In this document: positions 7,370-14,582 of the stretch, piece after piece
How positions within the stretch are numbered: position 1 is the stretch's first letter
Layout: every line of letters begins with the position of its first letter
Assembly (NCBI GenBank): GCA_020853455.1
Contig: JADYYV010000094.1
Span: forward strand, 1-21,402
DNA: 21,402 nt
Origin: Alphaproteobacteria bacterium
GTDB taxonomy: Bacteria > Pseudomonadota > Alphaproteobacteria > Micavibrionales > UBA2020
Direction of reading: 5' to 3'
Notes under the pieces: generated by a model
Database searches by the model: none
Told to the model about the DNA's origin: nothing
What the model saw: only the letters and a program-made list of their open reading frames with translations
Made by a program: the position numbers and the translations under genes

Positions 7370-8437
7370 GTGACGCAACAGGGACAGCCAGCAGGGGCTT
7401 TGTCAGCCGCCTTTGATCGCGCCAGCGCGCCGCTGGCCGATGCGCCTGTGCAGATCGATCAGAAAGAACTGGATACGCAAATCCTGCTCGCCACGCGCAA
7501 CCGCGACCACGGCAGGATGAAGGAACTGATCGCACAGGGCGCAAGCGTGAATGCGATCGATGTGGTCGGGGACACGCCGCTGATCGACGCCGTGCGCAAC
7601 AAGGATTACGAAGCCGTCGAAATCCTGCTGGCGGCCAAGGCCAATCCCAACCGCCCGAACAACATGCTGCTCCACCCGCTGATCCTGGCGGTGACCGACC
7701 ATGACGCGAAAATGGCGGGCATCCTGCTGGACGGCGGCGCCGACCCGAACCTGCGCAGCGATGTCGATGTCACGCCGCTGATGGTCGCGGCTGAATCCGG
7801 CGATATGGCGATCGCGACGCTGCTGCTCGACAAAAAAGCCGATACAAATCTTGTGGACGAAAGCGGCAATACCGCCGTGCTGCTGGCCGCGATGAGCGGG
7901 CGCGACGACATGGTGCGGCTGCTGAAACAGCGCGGCGCGAATATTGACCTGCACAACAAGGATTCCCTGACGCCCGTCATGCATACGATCCTGAAGGACG
8001 ATCCTGCGATGTTCGATACGCTGGTTGAACTGGGCGCCGACCTGACGCAGCCGCGCGGATCGCGCCCGCCGCCGTATATGCAGGCCGCGCGCACCGGCAA
8101 TGCCCATGCGCTTGGATACATGATCAAGTCGGGTATTGTCATGGACTACAAGACCGGCGACGGCACGGACGCGCTGATGCTGGCGGCGCGTTCCGGTTCG
8201 GTCATTGCCGGCAAGCTGCTGATTGACGCAGGCTTCGATCTTCACCGCAAAAACGACCGCGGCAAGGATGCGCGCGCCGAAGCGCTGGAGGAAGGCCACA
8301 CAGCCTTCGTCAACCTGATCGACGTCGAGCGCGCCAAACAGCTGGAAAGCGCGCTGCGCACCGGATTGAAGGGCACGGGCAAGGCAGCGCCCCGCACAGC
8401 GTCGTTCCGCAAGAAAGGCCCCCCTCATGAACGGTGA
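7370..8437 (+). CDS. ankyrin-repeat protein 1
   Basis: 355 residues from a GTG start with AGG a few bases upstream; the next in-frame Met is at residue 50, inside the first repeat. About nine ankyrin repeats run from residue 32 to 325, with typical units such as GDTPLIDAVRNKDYEAVEIL and VTPLMVAAESGDMAIATLLL, each closed by a GADPN- or GANID-like turn. Ankyrin stacks bind other proteins. There is no signal peptide or membrane helix. Outside the repeats it carries LSAAFDRAS (residues 11-19) and the tail AAPRTASFRKKGPPHER, both shared with other proteins here. Its last 11 bases overlap the start of the next ankyrin gene, so they form an operon. The binding partner is unknown. Confidence 0.9.
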   Translation: MTQQGQPAGALSAAFDRASAPLADAPVQIDQKELDTQILLATRNRDHGRMKELIAQGASVNAIDVVGDTPLIDAVRNKDYEAVEILLAAKANPNRPNNMLLHPLILAVTDHDAKMAGILLDGGADPNLRSDVDVTPLMVAAESGDMAIATLLLDKKADTNLVDESGNTAVLLAAMSGRDDMVRLLKQRGANIDLHNKDSLTPVMHTILKDDPAMFDTLVELGADLTQPRGSRPPPYMQAARTGNAHALGYMIKSGIVMDYKTGDGTDALMLAARSGSVIAGKLLIDAGFDLHRKNDRGKDARAEALEEGHTAFVNLIDVERAKQLESALRTGLKGTGKAAPRTASFRKKGPPHER

Positions 8438-9332
8438 ACGCGCGCCAGCCGATATGGCCGAACTGGCAAGGCCGCGCAGCCCGGATCTGCGCGGCGCATT
8501 CAACGACGCATCCCGCCGGCCGCCCGCCGAACGCCCGAGCGTCTATACTGTAAACGATCTGATCGAGGCGGTGAGGGAAGGCAACACGCGCCGCATCAGG
8601 CTCGTCGTGCAGAACGGCGTGGACGTCAACAGCAAGGACAGCGCTGGCGAAAGCGCGTTGATCGTGGCGGCGCGCGAGGGAAAGACAGAGGTCGTCCGGA
8701 CGCTGCTGGACAATCATGCCGATCCCGAAATACGTGACAAAACGGGCCGCAAGCCGGTCATCCATGCCATCCAGCAGGGCCATCTTGAAACGCTGGAGGC
8801 GCTGCTGGAAATGGGGGCCAGCCCGAACGCGGAAAAACCCGCAGACCTGCGCCCGCTGGAAAGCTGCATGCAGTGGATGGATACACACTCGAACGGCAAG
8901 GAAATTTTTGACACGCTGCTGAAGCGCGGCGCGGATGTCCATCAGGTCGCCGATGACAATACGACGCTGGTGATGATGGCAGCGGCGCTCGACGCGGATT
9001 ATGCGCTGAAGGCGCTGTTGAAAAACAAAGCAGCCATTGGCGGTGTCACCACGAATGGCCATACAGTGCTGACGGTCGCCGCCCGCAACAATTCCGGCAA
9101 GGCGGTGAAGCTGCTGCTGGAGGCGGGAGCCGACGTGACCCATGTCACGCCCGAAGGCCGCACGGCCAGCCAGGAAGCCGCCAATGCAGGCTTTACCGAA
9201 CTTGCGAAAGTGCTCGGGGCGGCCGAGAAGAAATATGTCGAAAACATGATGAAAAGCGGCACCGGCCACAAAACGCCAGCGCCGAAAACCGCCACATTCA
9301 AAAAACGCGGCGACGGGCATAAACCGAAATAA
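8427..9332 (+). CDS. ankyrin-repeat protein 2
   Basis: 301 residues. The ATG lies inside the end of the first ankyrin gene, an 11-base overlap that implies translational coupling. Repeats span about residues 40-270 and number about seven, e.g. ESALIVAAREGKTEVVRTLL and HTVLTVAARNNSGKAVKLLL; the fourth is extended and irregular around the Met-Asp-Thr-His-Ser-Asn segment. The N-terminus contains DLRGAFNDASRRPP (residues 20-33) and the C-terminus ends TPAPKTATFKKRGDGHKPK, matching the terminal motifs of its neighbour and of the proteins at 209-751 and 13035-13745. No export signal of the Sec type. It ends 15 bases before the convergent second peptidase gene. Confidence 0.9.
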   Translation: MNGERAPADMAELARPRSPDLRGAFNDASRRPPAERPSVYTVNDLIEAVREGNTRRIRLVVQNGVDVNSKDSAGESALIVAAREGKTEVVRTLLDNHADPEIRDKTGRKPVIHAIQQGHLETLEALLEMGASPNAEKPADLRPLESCMQWMDTHSNGKEIFDTLLKRGADVHQVADDNTTLVMMAAALDADYALKALLKNKAAIGGVTTNGHTVLTVAARNNSGKAVKLLLEAGADVTHVTPEGRTASQEAANAGFTELAKVLGAAEKKYVENMMKSGTGHKTPAPKTATFKKRGDGHKPK

Positions 9333-9336
9333 CGAT

Positions 9337-9360
9337 TATATCTTCATCTATATCTTCATC
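9337..9360. repeat. 12-bp perfect tandem duplication
   Basis: TATATCTTCATC occurs twice in a row (9337-9348 and 9349-9360). It covers the last codons and stop of the second peptidase gene and the 15-base gap to the ankyrin stop. It may be a replication-slippage duplication that set the present C-terminus. Confidence 0.85.
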
Positions 9361-10397
9361 GGCTTCAGCGGCTCGACAATGCGCGCGAAGGCCGATTTTT
9401 TCTCGGGCCGCGTCAGGCTGACGGTCGCCTGCGCTTTCTTGCCGCCGATATCGCGATCGCCGGCTTTTTCCATCAGCGCTTTCTTGGCGTCTTTCCAGTG
9501 ATCGGTATTTACGTCCACTTTATGCTCCAGCCCGCCCAGCTTGATCGTGCCGGTTTCCAGCACGTTGTTGAGGATGCGCGCGGCGATATAGAATTCCTGC
9601 GATTTCGCGGGCGAAGACATGGCGATTTCCTGCAGGCTCAGCAGCTTCGCCTCGATCACCTCGGGCAGCACCGCGCCATATTCATCGGTCGTGTAGCCGT
9701 GCTTGCCCTGCATTTTCGAAAATTTGCTCTCTGCCCTGCCGCCAGCGCCGAAAGTGTCGGCATGGCGCTCGGCGACTTTGGCGATCTCTTTCGGGGTCAG
9801 CGAAATGAAATCGATGTTTTTCGGGTTGATCGCAATCGCATCCAGCGACATGGCGGTCATGTGGTCGAAATCCATCGTCATCAGCATTTCCTGCCCGCGC
9901 TTGTCGGCCAGCGCCAGCAGGTCGCTTTTCTTGAAAACGCCGTCTTTCAGCCCGCGGATCATGGCGAAACTGTCGGCGGCGTTTTCCTTGTATTGTCCCG
10001 TGCCGCCGCCGATGCCTTGCGCATCCTTGACCACAAAATGGCCGAGTTCGTGCTGGAAGCAGAAATACGCGCTCTTGAAATCGTCGCCGGGGAATGATTG
10101 CTTTTCCCCTTCGCGCCGGACGGGGATCAGCATCAGGTCATGGCCGTTCATTTCCGTCGCCAGCGCCGTGGAGCTTTCCGCGTTTTTAAGGATGTGATTG
10201 TACTGCGCGTTGGTCAGCTTCGCTTTCTTGGCGAATTCCTCCAGTTTCTCGGCGAAGTCGGGGGCGGAGGTGTCGATGAAGGTGAGGTTTGCGGTCTGCT
10301 TGGGGTAATCGCGGCGCGCATCGGCGACGGCCTGTTCGAAATCGAACTCCTTCGGCGCCTCCTGCTTCAGAAACTGGCTAACCTGCTGATCCGGCAT
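9348..10397 (-). CDS. putative zinc metallopeptidase (HELGH), copy 2
   Basis: 349 residues from the ATG at 10397, chosen because GGAAG lies four bases upstream and because the length then matches the paralogue at 6174-7217. The frame stays open to an ATG at 10493, which has no ribosome site nearby. The motif FQHELGHFVV gives H116, E117, H120, and KENAADSFAMIRG gives E138 and D142, a likely third zinc ligand. The N-terminal block FDFEQAVADARRDYPKQTA then LTFIDTSAP is shared with copy 1. The rest is rich in Lys and Ala, with no signal peptide from this start. The HELGH-to-Glu spacing is shorter than in copy 1. It resembles ImmA/IrrE-type or other gluzincin-like peptidases in motif order only; no helix-turn-helix domain is seen. 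Substrate unknown. Confidence 0.72.
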   Translation of the reverse strand: MPDQQVSQFLKQEAPKEFDFEQAVADARRDYPKQTANLTFIDTSAPDFAEKLEEFAKKAKLTNAQYNHILKNAESSTALATEMNGHDLMLIPVRREGEKQSFPGDDFKSAYFCFQHELGHFVVKDAQGIGGGTGQYKENAADSFAMIRGLKDGVFKKSDLLALADKRGQEMLMTMDFDHMTAMSLDAIAINPKNIDFISLTPKEIAKVAERHADTFGAGGRAESKFSKMQGKHGYTTDEYGAVLPEVIEAKLLSLQEIAMSSPAKSQEFYIAARILNNVLETGTIKLGGLEHKVDVNTDHWKDAKKALMEKAGDRDIGGKKAQATVSLTRPEKKSAFARIVEPLKPMKI

Positions 10398-10496
10398 CAA
10401 ACTTCCATGTTGCGGTTTCATAACATTATAGCCGGAACATGCTAAAAACAGCTTAAATGCCGCTAAGTATATGATTTTAATTGATGATATCATCGT

Positions 10497-10525
10497 TTGA
10501 CATAAAGGTCTTTCCGTCCTAATGT
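10497..10525 (+). promoter_or_regulatory. probable promoter of the outer-membrane-like gene
   Basis: TTGACA at 10497-10502 is followed after 17 bases by TAATGT (10520-10525). The -35 is consensus and the -10 poor. It lies 31 bases before the ATG at 10557. Confidence 0.4.
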
Positions 10526-10556
10526 CCGCCTACACATTTTCAGTACGGAGATTTTT

Positions 10557-11504
10557 ATGTTCAAGCCCAAGAAGGCCAGCGGCCTCTCGCATGTTTTTTC
10601 CTCGGCCATGATGAGCGCGGGATTGATGCTTTCGGCGCAGCCGTCACGCGCGCAGGATGCAGCGCCCAGCCCGCCGCCGGAACCCGTGCCCGCCGCGCAA
10701 CCGGACTGGAACAGCAATGCGCTGCCGCGTACGCAGGTGCAAACCACGGGCGGGCTCAACGACCGCATCGACGATTATTTCGCGCACAAGCCGACGGTGT
10801 ATGTGACGCGCGAAAACTTCTGGATTTCGACCCCGACGCGTTACGACGTGAAGCTGCTGCCGCTGGAACAGACCGGCGTGCTGAGCGTGACGCGTGAATA
10901 TCTTGAAATGAAGCCCCTGAAAAAAGAATGGTATGGCCGCGCCAGCGGCATCGAATACGGCGTGCAGTTCAACATCGGCGCCAGCAGCACGGCAACCACG
11001 CAAGTGTCGTCCGACTGGACGTATCGCGGCGGCTTTAACCTCGGCTATTTCGAAAACCCGGTCGAGCGCGTGAACGGCCGCTATGTGCGCGACAACGAAG
11101 GCAATGCCCGCGCGGGCGCTTTCGTGGAAGGCGTTAAAAACGTGCATATCGGCAGCCTGCCGGCATCGCTGATCGTCGGCACATCGGTCGGCCGCGTATC
11201 GGGCCCGCAAATCGGGCGCGGCAGCGATGCGCGCGTCTATACCGAAGTCAACTTCCCCAGCCTGTTCAACGGCCAGGCCGCGCGCAACAGCGCGAATGAA
11301 TACGGCCTTGGCAACTTCTCGGGCGTCGTGCGCACCTTTGCGGGCACGCAGAATTACGGCGTCGAAGCCGGCTTTTACTACAACGACCTGAAAAGCGACG
11401 GCAACGGCATCAACCTCAGCATCGGCCCCGAAGTCCGCTACGACCGCGAAAACGGCACGACTTTCCGCCTGCGTCTGAAAGTATCGCCGGGTAAGTTCTG
11501 GTAG
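10557..11504 (+). CDS. exported protein, probable outer-membrane beta-barrel
   Basis: 315 residues with GGAG seven bases before the ATG. Residues 1-32 look like a signal peptide (Lys-rich start, Met/Ala/Leu core, SRA before QDA). A Pro/Ala-rich stretch follows to about residue 50. The rest alternates polar and hydrophobic residues with many Tyr, Phe and Gly, e.g. YGVQFNIGASS, GGFNLGYFENP, YGVEAGFYYNDL, INLSIGPEVRY, FRLRLKVSPGKFW. The C-terminal aromatic residue (Trp) preceded by alternating strands is typical of barrel proteins recognised by BamA. I recognise no named family. Its stop is two bases from the stop of the convergent desaturase gene. Confidence 0.72.
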   Translation: MFKPKKASGLSHVFSSAMMSAGLMLSAQPSRAQDAAPSPPPEPVPAAQPDWNSNALPRTQVQTTGGLNDRIDDYFAHKPTVYVTRENFWISTPTRYDVKLLPLEQTGVLSVTREYLEMKPLKKEWYGRASGIEYGVQFNIGASSTATTQVSSDWTYRGGFNLGYFENPVERVNGRYVRDNEGNARAGAFVEGVKNVHIGSLPASLIVGTSVGRVSGPQIGRGSDARVYTEVNFPSLFNGQAARNSANEYGLGNFSGVVRTFAGTQNYGVEAGFYYNDLKSDGNGINLSIGPEVRYDRENGTTFRLRLKVSPGKFW

Positions 11505-11506
11505 AA

Positions 11507-12418
11507 TTACGCGCGAACAAGTTCGGGCCGCGCCGCAAGGTCGCTTGGCTGTTTGATATCCCATGCAAGGCCGATGCGTTCGAACACGCGCAGCACCCAC
11601 CAGCCTGGATCGGCCTCGCCATCGTATAGCCCGATGCGTGCCGAACCGGGGAAGGCGTGGTGGTTGTTATGCCAGCTTTCGCCGAAGGTGATCAGGCCTG
11701 CGAACTTCACGTTATATCCCTGCACGCCCGCTGTGGTGACGCACCAGCTTTGATGGCCTTCGCGATGCGCGTAATGTCCGATCAGCCAATGCCCCGTCAT
11801 GCAGGCCGCAACGCGCGCGCAGACACCCCAGAACACATAGGGCCAGCCGCCCAGCATATAAAACAGGATCGCCCAGGGCAGGTTCTGCCATTTCGCCCAG
11901 CGGTCGATAAATGCATAGAATTGATCGTCCTGCAGATGCCGCTCGTAAACGAAAACCGGCGGGGCGGCGAGGCGGATGTCGCAGGCCAGCTGCCAGAAAC
12001 CGTCGTGCCAGAAATCTTTGCGGTGTGCGAAATAATCATGACACTTTGATTGCCGCTGCGCCCAGTCGCGCATGTCATGCGTATAGACCATCGTACGCGG
12101 GCCGCCGAGCCCCACCAGCGTGCCCAGATAAACCATCGCCTGTTCCAGCAATTTCGGGCAGTTGTAGCTGTTGTGGATCAGTCGCCGGTGCATGCCAAGG
12201 GAATGGCCGAAGCACAAGACACCCGCCGTGGTGACAAGGAACAGGGCGACAGCACCCCATGATGCGCAGAAAAAACCGGCGACCGTGCCCGCATACATGA
12301 TGCCCAGAAAGGCGGTTTTGGACGGCGACCAGATCACATTGCCCGCAACCGCATCGCCGGAGCCCTGCAGGAAACGGGGCTCGTCGCGCGTTTTTCCGTC
12401 AAGGGAGTGGCCGACCAT
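11507..12418 (-). CDS. fatty acid desaturase (acyl-CoA/acyl-lipid type), divergent histidine boxes
   Basis: 303 residues, integral membrane, with hydrophobic segments near 33-70, 92-108 and 180-212. The di-iron histidine boxes are H72xxxxH77 (GHSLGMHRR) and the final ESWHNNHH (H250, H253, H254), both canonical for delta-9 type desaturases. The middle box differs: instead of HRxHH it reads THDMRDWAQRQ, followed by H127 and H132. GHWLIGHYAH (H210, H215, H218) supplies further His. The reaction would be oxygen-dependent insertion of a double bond into an acyl chain at the inner membrane. The ATG follows a weak AGGCAAGC site. Promoter and palindromic operator lie immediately upstream. The position of the double bond cannot be predicted. 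Confidence 0.85.
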   Translation of the reverse strand: MVGHSLDGKTRDEPRFLQGSGDAVAGNVIWSPSKTAFLGIMYAGTVAGFFCASWGAVALFLVTTAGVLCFGHSLGMHRRLIHNSYNCPKLLEQAMVYLGTLVGLGGPRTMVYTHDMRDWAQRQSKCHDYFAHRKDFWHDGFWQLACDIRLAAPPVFVYERHLQDDQFYAFIDRWAKWQNLPWAILFYMLGGWPYVFWGVCARVAACMTGHWLIGHYAHREGHQSWCVTTAGVQGYNVKFAGLITFGESWHNNHHAFPGSARIGLYDGEADPGWWVLRVFERIGLAWDIKQPSDLAARPELVRA

Positions 12419-12436
12419 GTGCTTGCCTGTATATGA

Positions 12437-12481
12437 TTAGCTATATAGCTAAATATATCACGTACCGGTGGCCTGAGTCAA
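12437..12481 (-). promoter_or_regulatory. desaturase promoter with 16-bp palindromic operator
   Basis: On the minus strand, TTGACT (12481-12476) and TATATT (12457-12452) are 18 bases apart. Directly after the -10 box lies the perfect palindrome TTAGCTATATAGCTAA (12437-12452), which covers the expected transcription start. This is the usual position of a repressor operator. Desaturase genes are often controlled by TetR-family (FabR/DesT-like) regulators, but none is encoded in this window. Confidence 0.55.
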
Positions 12482-12498
12482 ACAGCGTATAAAAGCGG

Positions 12499-13035
12499 TT
12501 ATTTCGCCTGCAAAACAGCGAGATCGGCCAGCACTTCCTCGCTATGCGACGCCGGATCGACGTCGTCATAGGTTTTGCGGATGATGCCCTGCGGGTCGAT
12601 GATGAAAGTGTGGCGCGCGGAAACGGTCGTAAGGCCGAGATCCATGATCGAGCCGTAAACTTCGCTCACCTTTTTGTCGGTATCGGCCAGCAGCATGAAA
12701 TTCAGGCCTTCCTTGGCGCAGAATTCCTTGTGGCTGTCGGGGCTGTCGGTGCTGACGCCCAGAATGACGGCGTTCTTTTCCGTGTATTTTGCCTCGTCTT
12801 CCTGAAAGTTATGCGCCTCCAGCGAGCAGCCTTGCGTGAAATCCTTGGGGTAGAAATACAGCACGATCCATTTTTTCTTGAAATGCGCGAAGCTGATGTC
12901 ATCGCCATGCTGGTTCTTGAGGCTGAAGGCGGGGGCGGCTGCGCCGGCCTTCGGCATGTCGGCGGCCATCGCGTTCAGGGAAAACAGCGCGCAAAGGGCA
13001 AGCGCGGCGAAAGCGGAAATCTTTTTCATGTGCAT
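12499..13035 (-). CDS. exported peroxiredoxin, BCP/PrxQ type
   Basis: 178 residues. The ATG at 13035 overlaps the stop of the upstream gene (TAATG), implying coupled translation; the next Met two codons later is also possible. Residues 1-24 form a signal peptide ending AMA, so the enzyme should be periplasmic. The thioredoxin-fold core has WIVLYFYPKDFTQGCSLEAH, with the peroxidatic Cys at C70 in the TxxC context of thiol peroxidases. The second Cys that BCP enzymes often have five residues later is replaced by H75. C106 in the following helix (HKEFCAKEG) is another candidate, or the enzyme may work with one Cys. SARHTFIIDPQG is the usual strand before the active-site Arg. The role is reduction of hydrogen peroxide or organic peroxides. 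E. coli Bcp is cytoplasmic, so export is unusual. Confidence 0.88.
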   Translation of the reverse strand: MHMKKISAFAALALCALFSLNAMAADMPKAGAAAPAFSLKNQHGDDISFAHFKKKWIVLYFYPKDFTQGCSLEAHNFQEDEAKYTEKNAVILGVSTDSPDSHKEFCAKEGLNFMLLADTDKKVSEVYGSIMDLGLTTVSARHTFIIDPQGIIRKTYDDVDPASHSEEVLADLAVLQAK

Positions 13036-13745
13036 TACGGGCGCAACGCGCCGCCTTTGTATTTCTTGGTTGCAGGGGGCAGGGTGGGGCCTTTGGGCGG
13101 CGGGCCGTCTTTGGCCGCCACAATATCGGCGATACGGTCGGGCGCGGTGTCGCCCAGCCATTCGCCCAGCGCCTCGCGCAGCGCATCATAGCCGTAGGCC
13201 GGCGATTCCTCGTGTTTCTTTGAAAAACCGCCGCCGATATCCCAGTCTTCGGACAGTTTGTCGAAACGCGTCACGCTGATATCGTCATCTGCCATATAAG
13301 ATACGGGCTCGATCACGATCTTGATCATCGGGTGGATATCGGTTGCGGAGGATACTTCCTTGCCCCAGTCCTTGTCGTAGCGGACGGTGATGGTCAGCGT
13401 GGGGCCGTCATGCATGTGTTCGTCCAGCGCATCGACGGCTTCGTCGATATTGCCGTCGGAAAACGCGACCTTTACATGGAATTTCCTGCCGTCTTTTACG
13501 GGCAGCGCCTCCAGCACCGATAAAATCGGGTGGAGGTGGCCTTCGTATCTTTCACGCATGCCGTCTTTCACTTCGCTGCATTTTTGCAGCAGTTCGGCGC
13601 GCAGCGCGTCTTTCTGGTCCTTCAGCGCCGCCTGTTCATCGGCGCGCGCCTGGTTTTCCTCCACCTTTTTCGACGCGGCGTCGAGGAAATCCCTGAATAC
13701 ATCCTTGGGCGGCTTGTTGTCTTCGGGCAAAGGCGTTTCAGCCAT
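13035..13745 (-). CDS. hypothetical coiled-coil protein with shared terminal motifs
   Basis: 236 residues from an ATG with GGAG five bases upstream. Residues about 25-65 (ASKKVEENQARADEQAALKD and on) are charged and helical, likely a coiled coil. The rest is acidic and mixed alpha/beta, with GRKFHVKVAFSDGNIDEAVD, TLTITVRYDKDWG and IKIVIEPVSYMADDD. There is no signal peptide. The N-terminus has FRDFLDAAS (residues 17-25) and the C-terminus ends LPPATKKYKGGALRP. These resemble the motifs in the ankyrin proteins and the 209-751 protein, less strongly at the C-terminus. Its TAA overlaps the peroxiredoxin ATG. I recognise no family. Confidence 0.75.
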   Translation of the reverse strand: MAETPLPEDNKPPKDVFRDFLDAASKKVEENQARADEQAALKDQKDALRAELLQKCSEVKDGMRERYEGHLHPILSVLEALPVKDGRKFHVKVAFSDGNIDEAVDALDEHMHDGPTLTITVRYDKDWGKEVSSATDIHPMIKIVIEPVSYMADDDISVTRFDKLSEDWDIGGGFSKKHEESPAYGYDALREALGEWLGDTAPDRIADIVAAKDGPPPKGPTLPPATKKYKGGALRP

Positions 13746-13836
13746 GAAAACTCCGGTGATTGTCAGCAGCGTGGTTGATAAGCTAGCCTATTGTTATTCG
13801 CGAGCGATGTAAACCATGCATGAAGGGGCAGGGCGC

Positions 13837-14517
13837 ATGAAGGGCATTGGCGGCAAGATCGTGGCATGTCTGTTCGTGGCCGTGTTTTCGGTCGCTGCCG
13901 CATGGCTGACCTATGGCCTTGTGAAGATGCTGGTGAATGTCGATCGCGCGCAGGGCTGGCAGCAGGTCGAAGGCAAGCGGGTGTCGCATGAAATCGTCAC
14001 CAGCGAAGGCATGGGCGATCATCCGGATACGCAGCGATTAACGGCGCTTTACCGATATAAGGTTGCGGGAAAAGAATATGACGGCGCGCGGGTGGAGTTT
14101 TCACCGCTGGGCGGCGACAATTTCAGCGGCGACCGCCGGTTGCGGCAGGTAAAGCTGATGCAGGCGGAGCCGCTGGTTGTCTATGTCGATCCGCAAGATC
14201 CGCTGAGCAGCGTGATCGACCGGTCGCTGCCGGCGGAGGCGGCATTGTTCATAACCTTCTTCCTCGTATTTCCCTGCGGCTTTGCGACGCTGATCCTGTT
14301 CAGCTTCGCGATGTACCCGATCAAGCCATTGCGGGCCTATTCCGGGCCGGTGACCTGCATCTGGCTGGGGACGCCTGCCTGCTATCTTCTGATCCGTCAC
14401 CTGCATGATTACGGCCCGATCGGGGCGGTGCTGCTGATGCTGATTGCGAGCTTGAGCATCTTCGGGGTTTATTTTATAGCAAGGCGGTTGTCGGGGGCTG
14501 CGAAACCGGCGCTCTGA
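13837..14517 (+). CDS. DUF3592-like membrane protein
   Basis: 226 residues from the ATG at 13837, preferred over the in-frame ATG at 13816 because AAGGGGCAGGG lies just upstream. A first transmembrane helix (about 6-30) is followed by an extracytoplasmic beta domain, with a YRYKVAGKEYDGARVEF strand pair and VVYVDPQDPLSS. These are the usual marks of DUF3592 (conversion of Y-x-Y-x-V-x-G-x-x-Y to a VYYDP-like strand). Three further helices lie in the C-terminal half (about 138-165, 175-190, 195-215). Function of the family is unknown. It is the last gene before the ribosomal operon and is separated from rplK by a 226-base control region. Confidence 0.75.
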   Translation: MKGIGGKIVACLFVAVFSVAAAWLTYGLVKMLVNVDRAQGWQQVEGKRVSHEIVTSEGMGDHPDTQRLTALYRYKVAGKEYDGARVEFSPLGGDNFSGDRRLRQVKLMQAEPLVVYVDPQDPLSSVIDRSLPAEAALFITFFLVFPCGFATLILFSFAMYPIKPLRAYSGPVTCIWLGTPACYLLIRHLHDYGPIGAVLLMLIASLSIFGVYFIARRLSGAAKPAL

Positions 14518-14582
14518 TCGGTATTCGCTTTATCTGAATATGAATATAGATTAAAACCATAATATTCCGCTGCGCGGGGGTG

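Noticed and set aside
7403..9320. Long minus-strand frames (366 and 336 codons) opposite the two ankyrin genes
   Set aside because: The ankyrin repeats on the plus strand are unmistakable; the minus-strand frames are low-complexity shadows.
7370..9332. Toxin-antitoxin or phage-defence interpretation of the peptidase/ankyrin block
   Set aside because: No toxin fold, nuclease, NTPase, reverse transcriptase or helix-turn-helix domain is visible, so the claim would go beyond the sequence.
9498..10445. Plus-strand frames opposite peptidase copy 2
   Set aside because: The minus strand encodes HELGH and a block shared with copy 1; the plus frames show no domain.
10644..11600. Minus-strand frame of 318 codons opposite the outer-membrane-like gene
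   Set aside because: The plus-strand gene has promoter, ribosome site, signal peptide and a barrel-like end; the opposite frame runs into the desaturase gene in another frame.
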